From a virus: 64,000 nt of DNA. The notes beneath the pieces are model-generated. The model saw nothing but the letters and a program-made list of their open reading frames with translations. It did no database searches and had not been told where the DNA came from. A program made the translations under genes and the position numbers. The stretch's first letter is position 1; each line of letters opens with the position of its first letter. Positions 16,994 through 24,014 of the stretch are shown one piece after another. The DNA lies in IMG/VR virus record IMGVR_UViG_3300031787_000001, positions 62,001 through 126,000 of that record; one strand, given 5' to 3'.

Positions 16994-17457
16994 TGAATAT
17001 ATTTTTTTTAGATAAAGATCCAAAAAAATGTGCAGAATACCATTGTGATAAACATGTTGTTAAAATGATATTGGAAACCGCACAATTATTATGTTCCGCA
17101 CATTGGGTAACAGGTTCACAAGCACAATACAAATTATCTCACAAAAATCACCCATGTTCAATATGGGTCAGGGAATCACTATCAAACTATTTGTACCTTT
17201 GCGAAATTGGATTGGAATTATGTTACGAATACACATATCGTTATGGTAAAAAACATAAATCACAAGAAGTAATTGAATGGTGTGTAATAAATAAAGTAAA
17301 AATTTCTGACAAAGGTATTACAGAATTACCTAAAGCAATGCCAGATAAATACAAAGTTAGTTGTCCAATACAATCATATAGAAATTATTATATTGGTGAC
17401 AAAATAAATTTTGCATCTTGGAAAAATAGAGAGACACCTTTTTGGTTTTCCAATTAA
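16993..17457 (+). CDS. Conserved phage protein of unknown function (CDKHVVKM family)
   Basis: A 154-residue protein with MNIFFLDKDPKKCAEYHCDK and HVVKMILETAQLLCSAHW at the N-terminus and FASWKNRETPFWF at the C-terminus. I recall this layout from many phage hypothetical proteins but know no assigned function. Several Cys and His residues (C13, H17, C18, H21) could bind metal. It starts on the last base of the cREC stop, so it is coupled to the RNA-repair operon and may take part in it. Confidence 0.82.
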   Translation: MNIFFLDKDPKKCAEYHCDKHVVKMILETAQLLCSAHWVTGSQAQYKLSHKNHPCSIWVRESLSNYLYLCEIGLELCYEYTYRYGKKHKSQEVIEWCVINKVKISDKGITELPKAMPDKYKVSCPIQSYRNYYIGDKINFASWKNRETPFWFSN

Positions 17458-17472
17458 TTTTAAATATCTTTG
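17442..17472 (+). promoter_or_regulatory. Bacteroidota-type promoter
   Basis: TTG (17442-17444), 20-nt spacer, TATCTTTG (17465-17472), ending 12 nt before the ATG at 17485. Confidence 0.6.
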
Positions 17473-17484
17473 AAAAAAAATTTA

Positions 17485-17805
17485 ATGAAAACATACAGCA
17501 ATGACATCGTGGTTGATTTGACTAAAAATTATCAAGATTTTCGCCATTTCTATGATGAAAATAAAAGTATAATTTATAAATCAATTATTGAGATTTTCGA
17601 AAAATTTAAAACAACCAAGAAAAAAAATCTAAAACTTCTTGTTAAAGCAACAATCATGGATTTGGAATTTGAAACCGAATTCTGTTATCGTAAAAATGAG
17701 AATTTTGTATTAATGAGGGATCTAATGCCGTATTTTGAACAAATAGAAGATTTCGAGACTTGCACGAGAATAAGAGATTTAAGTAAAGAATTAAACACCA
17801 TATAA
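17485..17805 (+). CDS. Small helical protein with UVR-like C-terminus
   Basis: A 106-residue protein; the ATG at 17485 (MKTYSNDIVVDLTKNYQDF) is preferred over the upstream TTG, which lies in the promoter's TATCTTTG. It is mostly helical. The C-terminus, PYFEQIEDFETCTRIRDLSKEL, resembles UVR motifs (Y-E-x-C/A-x-x-(L/I)-R-D). The protein at 36037-36330 ends similarly, so the two may be distant paralogues. The stop overlaps the SLOG gene ATG by one base. Function unknown. Confidence 0.78.
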   Translation: MKTYSNDIVVDLTKNYQDFRHFYDENKSIIYKSIIEIFEKFKTTKKKNLKLLVKATIMDLEFETEFCYRKNENFVLMRDLMPYFEQIEDFETCTRIRDLSKELNTI

Positions 17806-18155
17806 TGAAAATAATCGTTGCGGGTGGTCGTGATTTTAGTGATTACGAACTACTAAAAGAAAAATTAGACGAATTGATTGGTGAAAATAAAGAGGATCTC
17901 GAAATAGTTTCAGGAATGGCTAGAGGGGCTGATACTTTAGGGGTACAATACGCGAATGAGAGAGGTTACAAAATTAAGAAGTTTCCAGCACAATGGGATA
18001 AGTACGGAAAGAGTGCGGGTTATAAAAGAAATGAAGAAATGGCGAATTATGGTAATACTTGTATTTGTTTTTGGGATGGTAATAGTAAGGGCACGAAACA
18101 TATGATCGATCTATCAAATAAATATAAATTAAACACTATTGTTATTAGATATTGA
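17805..18155 (+). CDS. SLOG-fold protein (YspA/DUF2493-like)
   Basis: A 116-residue Rossmann-like protein: MKIIVAGGRDFSDYELL (nucleotide-binding strand-loop), then IVSGMARGADTLGVQYANERG (shown in parts: SGMARGADTLG), PAQWDKYGKSAGYKRN and a C-terminal strand. This is the SLOG pattern of the YspA/DprA/LOG superfamily, which bind nucleotides or nucleotide signals. Phage members are common and their role is unsettled. It is the last gene before a terminator. Confidence 0.88.
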   Translation: MKIIVAGGRDFSDYELLKEKLDELIGENKEDLEIVSGMARGADTLGVQYANERGYKIKKFPAQWDKYGKSAGYKRNEEMANYGNTCICFWDGNSKGTKHMIDLSNKYKLNTIVIRY

Positions 18156-18186
18156 TCTATATTTAACAAAAAAATATTACATAAAT

Positions 18187-18217
18187 GTCAACTAAAAAAA
18201 AGTTGACATTTTTTTTT
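18187..18217 (+). terminator. Rho-independent terminator
   Basis: GTCAACT/AGTTGAC stem with a poly-A loop and a run of T, ending the RNA-repair/SLOG transcription unit. Confidence 0.87.
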
Positions 18218-18264
18218 TAATTATAAAACTTTTCAAGTATTTATTGTTGATTCCATTTTAATAT

Positions 18265-19323
18265 ATGAATAAAAATAAAGTACTTTTCATCTTAAAAAGA
18301 AAAAATAATTATGATGGAATAAAGGATTCACATGTCGGTATGAGTACCGGATTGTACAATTCGGCATCTTTTATGAACGATATGTTAAATGATTCAGGTA
18401 TTGAGTCCCATATTTCAGTCGTGATTGATAATAATTGTATTGATAGGGAAGTTACAAAATACAAACCAACACATGTTATTATTGAGGCACTTTGGGTTGT
18501 ACCGTCTAAATTTTATGTTCTATGTAAACTACACCCAAAGGTAAAATGGATAATTAGATTACATAGTGAAATACCATTTTTAGCAAATGAAGGTATGGCA
18601 TTAGATTGGTTGGGTGATTATATATTTTATGAAAATGTTTATATTGGGACAAATGCACCCAGAGCAACGAGAGAATTGAGAGATTTCATAAAACATAAAG
18701 TGAATTGGTCAAGTAAACAGATAAATGAAAAGATAATTTATCTTCCAAATTTTTATCCTCAAGAATATAAAATAAAAAAATACGATAGAAATAAAGATAC
18801 CATCGATATAGGTTGTTTTGGTGCAATTAGACCAATGAAAAACCATTTAATGCAAGCAATTGCGGCAGTTAAATTTGCTGAAAGTATAGGTAAAAAATTA
18901 AGATTTCATATAAATTCAGGTAGAGTTGAACAAAAAGGAGATGCAGTATATAATAATTTAAAAAGTTTTTTTGCACATTTATCCGATTCAGAACATCAAT
19001 TAATTAACCACTCTTGGGCACCGAGAGAAGATTTTTTGGAAATATGTGGTAAAATGGATATAGGTATGCAGGTTTCATTTTCAGAAACATTTAATATTGT
19101 TGCCGCGGATTTAGTTAGTCAGGGTGTCCCTGTAATTTCCTCGGATGAACTTCCTTGGATCAACCGTATTTTTACCGCAAAACCAACAGAAACAAGAGAT
19201 ATATATTTAAAATTATTGTTAACACATTTATTACCAAAGGTAAATTTGATAACAAACCAATATTTATTAAGGGGTTATACCAATAAGACACGTAAAATTT
19301 GGGTAAATTATTTTAAAAAATGA
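18265..19323 (+). CDS. GT-B glycosyltransferase (GT4-like)
   Basis: A 352-residue protein. The C-terminal Rossmann half has IDIGCFGAIRPMKNHLMQAIAA (quoted in parts: CFGAIRPMKN) around 188-200 and SFSETFNIVAADLVSQGVPV around 272-292, the E-x7-E-like nucleotide-sugar site of GT4 enzymes. The N-terminal half is an acceptor domain. It would transfer a sugar from a nucleotide donor to an unknown acceptor, possibly phage DNA, virion proteins or cell envelope. Overlaps the next small gene by 4 nt. Confidence 0.85.
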   Translation: MNKNKVLFILKRKNNYDGIKDSHVGMSTGLYNSASFMNDMLNDSGIESHISVVIDNNCIDREVTKYKPTHVIIEALWVVPSKFYVLCKLHPKVKWIIRLHSEIPFLANEGMALDWLGDYIFYENVYIGTNAPRATRELRDFIKHKVNWSSKQINEKIIYLPNFYPQEYKIKKYDRNKDTIDIGCFGAIRPMKNHLMQAIAAVKFAESIGKKLRFHINSGRVEQKGDAVYNNLKSFFAHLSDSEHQLINHSWAPREDFLEICGKMDIGMQVSFSETFNIVAADLVSQGVPVISSDELPWINRIFTAKPTETRDIYLKLLLTHLLPKVNLITNQYLLRGYTNKTRKIWVNYFKK

Positions 19324-19628
19324 CAAATAAAAAAGAAAAAAACAATAAAATGAAAAACTATTCAGGAAAAAAGAAAAAAGAAATTATAGAACACAAAACA
19401 AAAGAAAAAAATAAAGATTATTCTGTTATTATTTTTGATTGGGTTGATGGTGTTTTAGTAAAAACAGAAACATTTTTTAAAACAATAGAAGAAGCAAAAG
19501 AATTTGTTGAAACTAAAACAGGAGACATAAAAATATATAACATAGACAAACAAGTAATACATTCTGAAAAAAAAGAAAAGAAATATGCTAAAATAAAAAA
19601 TAAAGAAGATGACGATACTTACGCATAA
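19320..19628 (+). CDS. Small lysine-rich protein
   Basis: A 102-residue highly charged protein with Lys-rich termini flanking a short ordered core (YSVIIFDWVDGVLVKTETFF, then TIEEAKEFVETKTGDIKIYN), which looks like a small beta-alpha-beta fold. It overlaps the glycosyltransferase stop by 4 nt and is followed by a terminator. Function not recognised. Confidence 0.75.
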   Translation: MTNKKEKNNKMKNYSGKKKKEIIEHKTKEKNKDYSVIIFDWVDGVLVKTETFFKTIEEAKEFVETKTGDIKIYNIDKQVIHSEKKEKKYAKIKNKEDDDTYA

Positions 19629-19658
19629 TTTTAATAATTAAATGTAACGTAAAAAAAA

Positions 19659-19686
19659 ATCTCTTAAAATTTTAAGAGATTTTTTG
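19659..19686 (+). terminator. Rho-independent terminator
   Basis: AATCTCTTAAAA/TTTTAAGAGATT inverted repeat followed by T run. The T run is immediately reused as the -33 region of the next promoter. Confidence 0.85.
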
Positions 19687-19730
19687 TTTTAAGGAATATA
19701 TTGTTTATCTTTGTTTTGTTCTTTGACATT
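19684..19730 (+). promoter_or_regulatory. Bacteroidota-type promoter plus boxA-like leader
   Basis: TTG (19684-19686), 19-nt spacer, TATCTTTG (19706-19713), then GTTCTTTGACATT (19718-19730), which resembles rRNA-leader boxA. It heads the first tRNA unit. Confidence 0.75.
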
Positions 19731-19743
19731 TTTGGAAATAGTT

Positions 19744-19832
19744 GCCCCGGTGGTGGAACAGGTAGACACGCAGGACTTAAAATCCTGTGGACCGAAACGT
19801 CCGTGCGGGTTCGATTCCCGCCTGGGGCACCA
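19744..19832 (+). tRNA. tRNA-Leu (UAA)
   Basis: Class II tRNA. Acceptor GCCCCGG/CTGGGGC, anticodon loop CTTAAAA in a CAGGA/TCCTG stem, normal T-loop TTCGATT. CCA is encoded. First gene after the promoter/boxA leader. Confidence 0.95.
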
Positions 19833-20262
19833 ATACTATCGTTCTTTGACATATAAGGAGAAACAAATTATGGAAATACTTTTCTTTATTTTAGGAATTA
19901 CTTCCGTGGTGGTTATTGCGACCGCAATAGTTGCTGTGGTAAGTATTGTTAAGGTAACAAAGTTACAAACAAAAGTTAAAGATGGTTTTGATGGTGTTTA
20001 TCATTCAATTGATAATACACATACTTCCATCGATAACACAAAAAGAGATACTCACGATAACATCGGAAGATTAAATGAAGAAGTTAATCGTAGAGTTGAT
20101 AACCTCGAAAGAGAAACCTTCTCACAGTTAGATTCTCGATTAGATAAGTTGGAAACGAAGTTAAAAACTTACGTTCACACTAATGCAACCATGATGAAAC
20201 TTGCATTAGATACACATAAAGCAACATCAAAATAAAATAAAAGTCAAAAGAACGATAGTATT
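19832..20262. repeat. Inverted repeat enclosing a small gene
   Basis: AATACTATCGTTCTTTGAC (19832-19850) is repeated inverted as GTCAAAAGAACGATAGTATT (20243-20262) with one extra A. The transcript could form a 19-bp stem around the small membrane-protein ORF, similar to RNase III processing stems in rRNA operons. The left arm includes a second boxA-like GTTCTTTGACAT. Confidence 0.75.
19870..20235 (+). CDS. Small membrane-anchored coiled-coil protein
   Basis: A 121-residue protein. The ATG at 19870 is chosen because AAGGAG lies 9 nt upstream, one of the few clear Shine-Dalgarno sites in the window; the longer ORF upstream runs through tRNA-Leu. Residues 3-29 form one transmembrane segment (LFFILGITSVVVIATAIVAV). 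The rest is a soluble coiled coil with heptads (RLNEEVNRRVDNLERETFSQ). It resembles spanin-like or envelope-tethered proteins in shape only. It is transcribed with tRNA-Leu and enclosed by an inverted repeat. Confidence 0.82.
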   Translation: MEILFFILGITSVVVIATAIVAVVSIVKVTKLQTKVKDGFDGVYHSIDNTHTSIDNTKRDTHDNIGRLNEEVNRRVDNLERETFSQLDSRLDKLETKLKTYVHTNATMMKLALDTHKATSK

Positions 20263-20266
20263 AAGG

Positions 20267-20349
20267 TTGAACGGGGAATGAAGATTAAGACACCTGTTGG
20301 TGGTTGGTGATTATCTTCGGAGTTGGAACCAACATAGTAATGCCGTTCG
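20267..20349 (+). ncRNA. Structured RNA of unknown class
   Basis: About 83 nt closed by GAACGG/CCGTTC, with inner helices GAAGAT/ATCTTC and GTTGG/CCAAC. It has no TTCGA T-loop and no anticodon arm, so it is not a tRNA. It lies between the small membrane gene and tRNA-Arg in the same transcript. Confidence 0.45.
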
Positions 20350-20391
20350 TAAAAGAGGATGTCCACTCGACCATCTTCCTCTTTCCTTCTT

Positions 20392-20462
20392 GGTCTCATA
20401 GTTTAAGGGAAAAACGGTAGCCTTCTAAGCTTCTGATCCTAGTTCGAGTCTAGGTGAGACTA
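20392..20462 (+). tRNA. tRNA-Arg (UCU)
   Basis: Acceptor GGTCTCA/TGAGACT, anticodon loop CTTCTAA, T-arm CCTAG-TTCGAGT-CTAGG. One U-U mismatch in the anticodon stem. The discriminator A is followed by CA, not CCA. Confidence 0.92.
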
Positions 20463-20464
20463 CA

Positions 20465-20665
20465 AAGTTCCTGTAGGCCGCGGGATCGTAGTTCCTCTAT
20501 TCCACTGACAAAAGTCAAGAAAAGAGCCAGATCGTAAGCTGGATGGGTTGACAACTTTCCCACTGACTCGGAAAAAAGTTGTAAATTTTAAGCGGGTCCT
20601 CGCTTCCCACGGTTTAATAGTACAAGGATAATGAAGGGAATAATACGACCCCTAAGACCTGCTTT
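20465..20665 (+). ncRNA. Possible structured RNA downstream of tRNA-Arg
   Basis: About 200 nt without an ORF and with higher GC than neighbours. Helices include ACAACTTTCC/GGAAAAAAGTTGT (about 20550-20582), CCAG...CTGG (20526-20543) and AGCG/CGCT (20591-20604). Not recognised as RNase P, SRP, 6S or 5S RNA. It may be a separate RNA or a long leader of the next operon. Confidence 0.35.
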
Positions 20666-20683
20666 TATTAAAAAAAATAAAAT

Positions 20684-21115
20684 ATGAATTACAAATTAAA
20701 AGAAATGCCCGAAAAAGTATATTGGGCGGAAACAAAACAATTTACAGTTGAAAATGAAAATGGTGAAACATTTGATATTCGAATTGGTGAAAGTTCAAAA
20801 TTTACTGAATATTGGATTTGGAAAGATCCGGGTGGATGGGAAGAAATTGATGATGATGATCTTATGGAGTATATAAATGAACAATTTGCCGATGATGAAT
20901 GGGAATTTGAACTTTCTGCACAAAAAGAAAGAGAAGAAAAAATGGATAAAATTATTGATGAATATATTAAAGAAAATGGTGATCAAATAAAAATAGATGA
21001 ATTAGTGTCTAAAATAAGTAGAGAAAATCTATATCCACGAAATATCACATTTTACGAAGAGTTTTATCACAACTATCATTATGTCAATAAAAAAATAAAA
21101 CAACTTAATAAATAA
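20684..21115 (+). CDS. Acidic hypothetical protein
   Basis: A 143-residue very acidic protein. The N-terminus is beta-rich and Trp/Glu-rich (KVYWAETKQFTVENENGETF, then WIWKDPGGWEEIDDDDLMEY) and the C-terminal half is helical. No signal peptide, membrane segment or known motif. It is the first gene of a three-gene operon with a small membrane protein and a band-7 protein (2-11 nt gaps), so it may be a cytosolic partner of them. Confidence 0.8.
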   Translation: MNYKLKEMPEKVYWAETKQFTVENENGETFDIRIGESSKFTEYWIWKDPGGWEEIDDDDLMEYINEQFADDEWEFELSAQKEREEKMDKIIDEYIKENGDQIKIDELVSKISRENLYPRNITFYEEFYHNYHYVNKKIKQLNK

Positions 21116-21117
21116 AA

Positions 21118-21321
21118 ATGGAAAATTATAGAAAAGTATTAATTTTTGTGATGTGTTTTTTGGTCACATTTATCGGTGGCATTATTGTTACAGAATTATC
21201 CGCCTATCTTTTAACTTTACCAAATACAATTGCAAATATTTTTGGTTATATCATTTTAATCACTACCTTTGTATTGATCCTCTTATTAGGACATAAATTA
21301 GTAAAATCTTTAAACAAATAA
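21118..21321 (+). CDS. Small two-helix membrane protein
   Basis: A 67-residue protein with two transmembrane segments, about residues 7-33 (VLIFVMCFLVTFIGGIIVTE) and 38-60 (IANIFGYIILITTFVLILLL), and a short basic C-terminus. It starts 2 nt after the previous stop and 11 nt before the band-7 gene. Size and topology are compatible with a holin, but the lysis cassette lies elsewhere. A partner of the band-7 protein is more likely. Confidence 0.8.
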   Translation: MENYRKVLIFVMCFLVTFIGGIIVTELSAYLLTLPNTIANIFGYIILITTFVLILLLGHKLVKSLNK

Positions 21322-21332
21322 AAAAAACAGTT

Positions 21333-22277
21333 ATGATTGGAATTATCACATTTACCTTATCGGTAGTAGTATTAGGAATTTTATTCGGAGTATTTAACTT
21401 CAAAAATTATTTGTCAGAACCTGACAAGTACAATAATACAAAAATAAAAGCGAGTGCAGTTATTAAAGCGGTTGTTGTGTTTATTGTATCTATTATCTTG
21501 GCAATCATCAATCCAATTTCAGTTGAACGAATTGATGTTGGACACGTAGGATTAAAAATCAACAACACCGGAGATGAAAAAGGTATCAGTAAGACCACAT
21601 ATGTAACGGGTTGGGTGTTTTATAATAGTTGGTTATCTCGTATTAAGGAGTATCCCGTGACCCAACAACATGTAGATTACGAAGAAACCGCAATCATCAC
21701 AAAAGGTGGGTTCCAAGCGGTAATTAAACCAAGTTTTAACTGGTCTGTGAATCCATCCAATGCCGCTGATATGTATCAAAATCTCAGACAAGATGTTGAT
21801 CAGATTAAAGAAACTTGGTTGAAGAACGCTATTATAGGTGCCGTGAATGATGTTGCCAACTTATATAGTGTCGATTCAATTTTTAATCATCGAGCCGAAT
21901 TTGAATCTGACATTGTAAAAGAATGTAATTTAAGGGTTAGTAAATGGTTTAACGTATCTCAATTAAGAACAAATATTGTTCCTCCAAAAGAGATCACGGA
22001 AGCCATCAACCAAAAGACCAAGGCGGTTCAAGAAGCTCAAGCGGCTATCCAACAAAAGATCGTGGCCGAAGCTCAGGCTTTAACACAGATCGCAAAGGCA
22101 AAAGGTGATAGTGCTCAAGCGGTGATTGCAGCATCCGGTAGGGCTGAAGCGGTGAGAAAAGAACAACAATACTTAACACCGATGTATATTGAGTATATTA
22201 GAGCACAAAGATGGGATGGTAAGTATCCACAAACAATGCTCGGTTCTGGTGGAAATGTGTTGTTAAATTTGAAATAG
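21333..22277 (+). CDS. SPFH/band-7 (prohibitin-like) membrane protein
   Basis: A 314-residue protein. Two hydrophobic N-terminal segments (about 3-21 and 44-66) anchor it. The SPFH domain covers about 70-210 (VERIDVGHVGLKINNTGDEK, then VTQQHVDYEETAIITKGGFQ). A helical Ala/Gln-rich coiled coil (AVQEAQAAIQQKIVAEAQAL) at about 232-275 is typical of prohibitins and HflC. Such proteins form rings that organise membranes or regulate FtsH. A phage copy could shield phage membrane proteins from host FtsH or remodel the envelope; that is inference. Confidence 0.9.
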   Translation: MIGIITFTLSVVVLGILFGVFNFKNYLSEPDKYNNTKIKASAVIKAVVVFIVSIILAIINPISVERIDVGHVGLKINNTGDEKGISKTTYVTGWVFYNSWLSRIKEYPVTQQHVDYEETAIITKGGFQAVIKPSFNWSVNPSNAADMYQNLRQDVDQIKETWLKNAIIGAVNDVANLYSVDSIFNHRAEFESDIVKECNLRVSKWFNVSQLRTNIVPPKEITEAINQKTKAVQEAQAAIQQKIVAEAQALTQIAKAKGDSAQAVIAASGRAEAVRKEQQYLTPMYIEYIRAQRWDGKYPQTMLGSGGNVLLNLK

Positions 22278-22284
22278 AATATTA

Positions 22285-22487
22285 AGTCAGGTGGCGGAAT
22301 AGAATGTAATGATGATTTGGACGATTAGTCGACACGTAATCACGTGACTATTTCTATCCTTATCAGATGTTGAATCATCGAATCTTACATTCTTTGGTAG
22401 ACGATAATCACGGAAACCTAATGAGGTAGAGAACGCAAGTGAGAGGTATCTGCGGATACCGTACGGGTTCGAATCCTGTCCTGACTA
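22285..22487 (+). tRNA. tRNA-like gene with large D-loop insertion (Leu-like)
   Basis: Ends pair perfectly as a tRNA acceptor (AGTCAGG/CCTGACT), with a normal T-arm (ACGGG-TTCGAAT-CCTGT) and a class II variable arm (GGTATC-TGCG-GATACC). The Leu-type D sequence GTGGCGGAAT...TGGTAGACG is split by about 90 nt closed by AGAATGTAA/TTACATTCT. No standard anticodon arm could be drawn in the remaining 40 nt. Discriminator A is followed by CA. It may be a tRNA with inserts, or a tRNA-like RNA not used for decoding. Confidence 0.55.
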
Positions 22488-22501
22488 CAATTTTGATATT
22501 T

Positions 22502-23062
22502 ATGGGAATGTTAAGAAAAATAAAATATTGGTTTGAATACGAAGGAAGATATCTTCACAAAGATTTTATTAAAGGTGTAAAAAATCTGTGGAAATGGTTT
22601 CCAACTATTTGGAAAGATAGAGAACATGACTATCATTTTATTTTAGTTCTTCTTGAAAAGAAACTTAATTTTCAATCAAAATATATTGGTTATAAAAATA
22701 GACATTCAGAAGCAACTAGAGATTCTGAACGTATGATGACATGTGTTCGTCTTATACAAAAAATAAAAGAAGATTACTATAATACGGAATATGTGGATTA
22801 TCAAAAAAGTGAATTTCATTTTGATCCCATTCCCGATAGACCTACCCACAAACAACTTCGTATTGAGGAAATTTCAGATAATTTTGATGATTATTTTAAA
22901 ATATATCCTCGTATCTATAAAAAAGTTTTTAATGAACTTGATGTGGATCAAAGAAACTCAAAAAGAATTATTGCTATTCGTATGAGTTGGGAAAATCACA
23001 ACAGAGCAAAAAAACTTTTATTTAAAATGATGGAAAATCATATCGAGTCTTGGTGGGATTGA
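22502..23062 (+). CDS. Conserved phage protein of unknown function
   Basis: A 186-residue protein starting MGMLRKIKYWFEYEGRYLHK; this ATG is chosen because the longer ORF begins inside the tRNA-like gene. Aromatic and charged residues dominate (KNLWKWFPTIWKDREHDYHF near 24-45). Then comes a helical region with RMMTCVRLIQKIKEDYYNTE. It has no membrane segment. Similar W/Y-rich proteins occur as hypotheticals in myoviruses. Function unknown. Confidence 0.82.
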   Translation: MGMLRKIKYWFEYEGRYLHKDFIKGVKNLWKWFPTIWKDREHDYHFILVLLEKKLNFQSKYIGYKNRHSEATRDSERMMTCVRLIQKIKEDYYNTEYVDYQKSEFHFDPIPDRPTHKQLRIEEISDNFDDYFKIYPRIYKKVFNELDVDQRNSKRIIAIRMSWENHNRAKKLLFKMMENHIESWWD

Positions 23063-23099
23063 TTTTTTTTCTTATATTATATAAAATAAAACATAAATT

Positions 23100-23345
23100 A
23101 TGAAATGTATCAAATCAATTAAGTCAACTAAAAACACCGAAATCGGGGTAATTAAAAGAATTGACGACAAAGAAGCAGAATCAATGGTTAAATCAGGTTA
23201 TTGGAAATATGTTCCTAAATCTGAATTTAAAATTAAAAAAGTAAAAGAAGATGAAACATTAAGGGAACAATATCCCGCCAATGTTGAAGGATCAAAAGAA
23301 TTTAACAAGGCAAATAAAAAAAATAATAAAAAAGTTTCGAAATAA
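23100..23345 (+). CDS. Small basic conserved protein
   Basis: An 81-residue Lys-rich protein. The core IGVIKRIDDKEAESMVKSGY followed by WKYVPKSEFK (16-46) looks like a compact beta-alpha-alpha-beta domain seen in small phage proteins. The C-terminal tail is disordered and basic. No partner is evident. Confidence 0.75.
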   Translation: MKCIKSIKSTKNTEIGVIKRIDDKEAESMVKSGYWKYVPKSEFKIKKVKEDETLREQYPANVEGSKEFNKANKKNNKKVSK

Positions 23346-23369
23346 TTTTTTTATTATTTCAAATTTACA

Positions 23370-23377
23370 TATATTTG
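23370..23377 (+). promoter_or_regulatory. Host-type -7 element
   Basis: TATATTTG, followed 2 nt later by TATATTTATA, upstream of a 30-codon ORF. No clear TTG at -33, so strength is uncertain. Confidence 0.45.
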
Positions 23378-23394
23378 CATATATTTATAAGACA

Positions 23395-23487
23395 ATGACA
23401 AACTTGTTTAACATACTAACGATAGAGAATACACCAAATAATGGTGGTGGGTATGATGTGCCAGTATACAAACAAGTTCGGAGTTAA
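23395..23487 (+). CDS. Possible 30-residue peptide
   Basis: ATG-initiated ORF MTNLFNILTIENTPNNGGGY plus ten residues, lying between promoter elements (23370-23386) and a strong terminator (23516-23546). It has no neighbour in the same unit, so the transcript encodes only this peptide or acts as an RNA. No homology recognised. Confidence 0.4.
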   Translation: MTNLFNILTIENTPNNGGGYDVPVYKQVRS

Positions 23488-23515
23488 AAAAATTTATTAA
23501 AACAAAATAAACATA

Positions 23516-23546
23516 AACCCGAACACAAAAAGTTCGGGTTTTTTTT
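23516..23546 (+). terminator. Rho-independent terminator
   Basis: AACCCGAAC/GTTCGGGTT stem followed by eight T, just before the tRNA array. Confidence 0.87.
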
Positions 23547-23568
23547 GTTAATAGATCTTTGAAATAAT

Positions 23569-23642
23569 CGGGATGTAGTTCAGTCCGGTAGAATGCTTGG
23601 TTTGGGACCAAGATGTCGTAGGTTCGAATCCTGCCATCCCGA
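23569..23642 (+). tRNA. tRNA-Pro (UGG)
   Basis: Acceptor CGGGATG/CATCCCG, anticodon loop TTTGGGA in CTTGG/CCAAG. Preceded by a GATCTTTGAAATAATC leader-like sequence. Discriminator A followed by CA. Confidence 0.95.
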
Positions 23643-23648
23643 CATAAT

Positions 23649-23720
23649 GTCTTCTTAGCTCAACGGTAGAGCAATTGGCTGTTAACCAATAGGTTTTAGG
23701 TTCGAATCCTAAAGAGGACG
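23649..23720 (+). tRNA. tRNA-Asn (GUU)
   Basis: Acceptor GTCTTCT/AGAGGAC, anticodon loop CTGTTAA in ATTGG/CCAAT, T-loop TTCGAAT. Discriminator G followed by CA. Confidence 0.95.
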
Positions 23721-23725
23721 CAATC

Positions 23726-23807
23726 GCCCCGATGGTGGAATTGGTAGTCACGGCAGACTTAGGATCTGTTGCCTTATGGTGTGAGAGTTCGAGTCTCTCT
23801 TGGGGTA
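23726..23807 (+). tRNA. tRNA-Leu (UAG)
   Basis: Class II tRNA, acceptor GCCCCGA/TTGGGGT, anticodon loop CTTAGGA in GCAGA/TCTGT. Discriminator A followed by CA. Confidence 0.93.
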
Positions 23808-23816
23808 CATTAAATT

Positions 23817-23889
23817 GGCCGATTAGTTCAGCAGGTTAGAATGCGTGACTTGTAATCATGAGACGACAGTTCGATTCTGTCATTGGCCT
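23817..23889 (+). tRNA. tRNA-Thr (UGU)
   Basis: Acceptor GGCCGAT/ATTGGCC, anticodon loop CTTGTAA in CGTGA/TCATG. Discriminator T followed by CA. Confidence 0.94.
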
Positions 23890-23894
23890 CATAA

Positions 23895-23968
23895 GCGGAT
23901 TTCGCCTAGTTGGCATGGCACCACACTTCCACTGTGGAATAGGGTCGGTTCGAGACCGTCAATCCGCT
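23895..23968 (+). tRNA. tRNA-Gly (UCC)
   Basis: Acceptor GCGGATT/AATCCGC, anticodon loop CTTCCAC in a CCACA/TGTGG stem. Discriminator T followed by CA. Confidence 0.93.
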
Positions 23969-24014
23969 CAGAATTTTTTTTATTCAAATATATTTTGTAT
24001 GTTTGAATTTGTAA

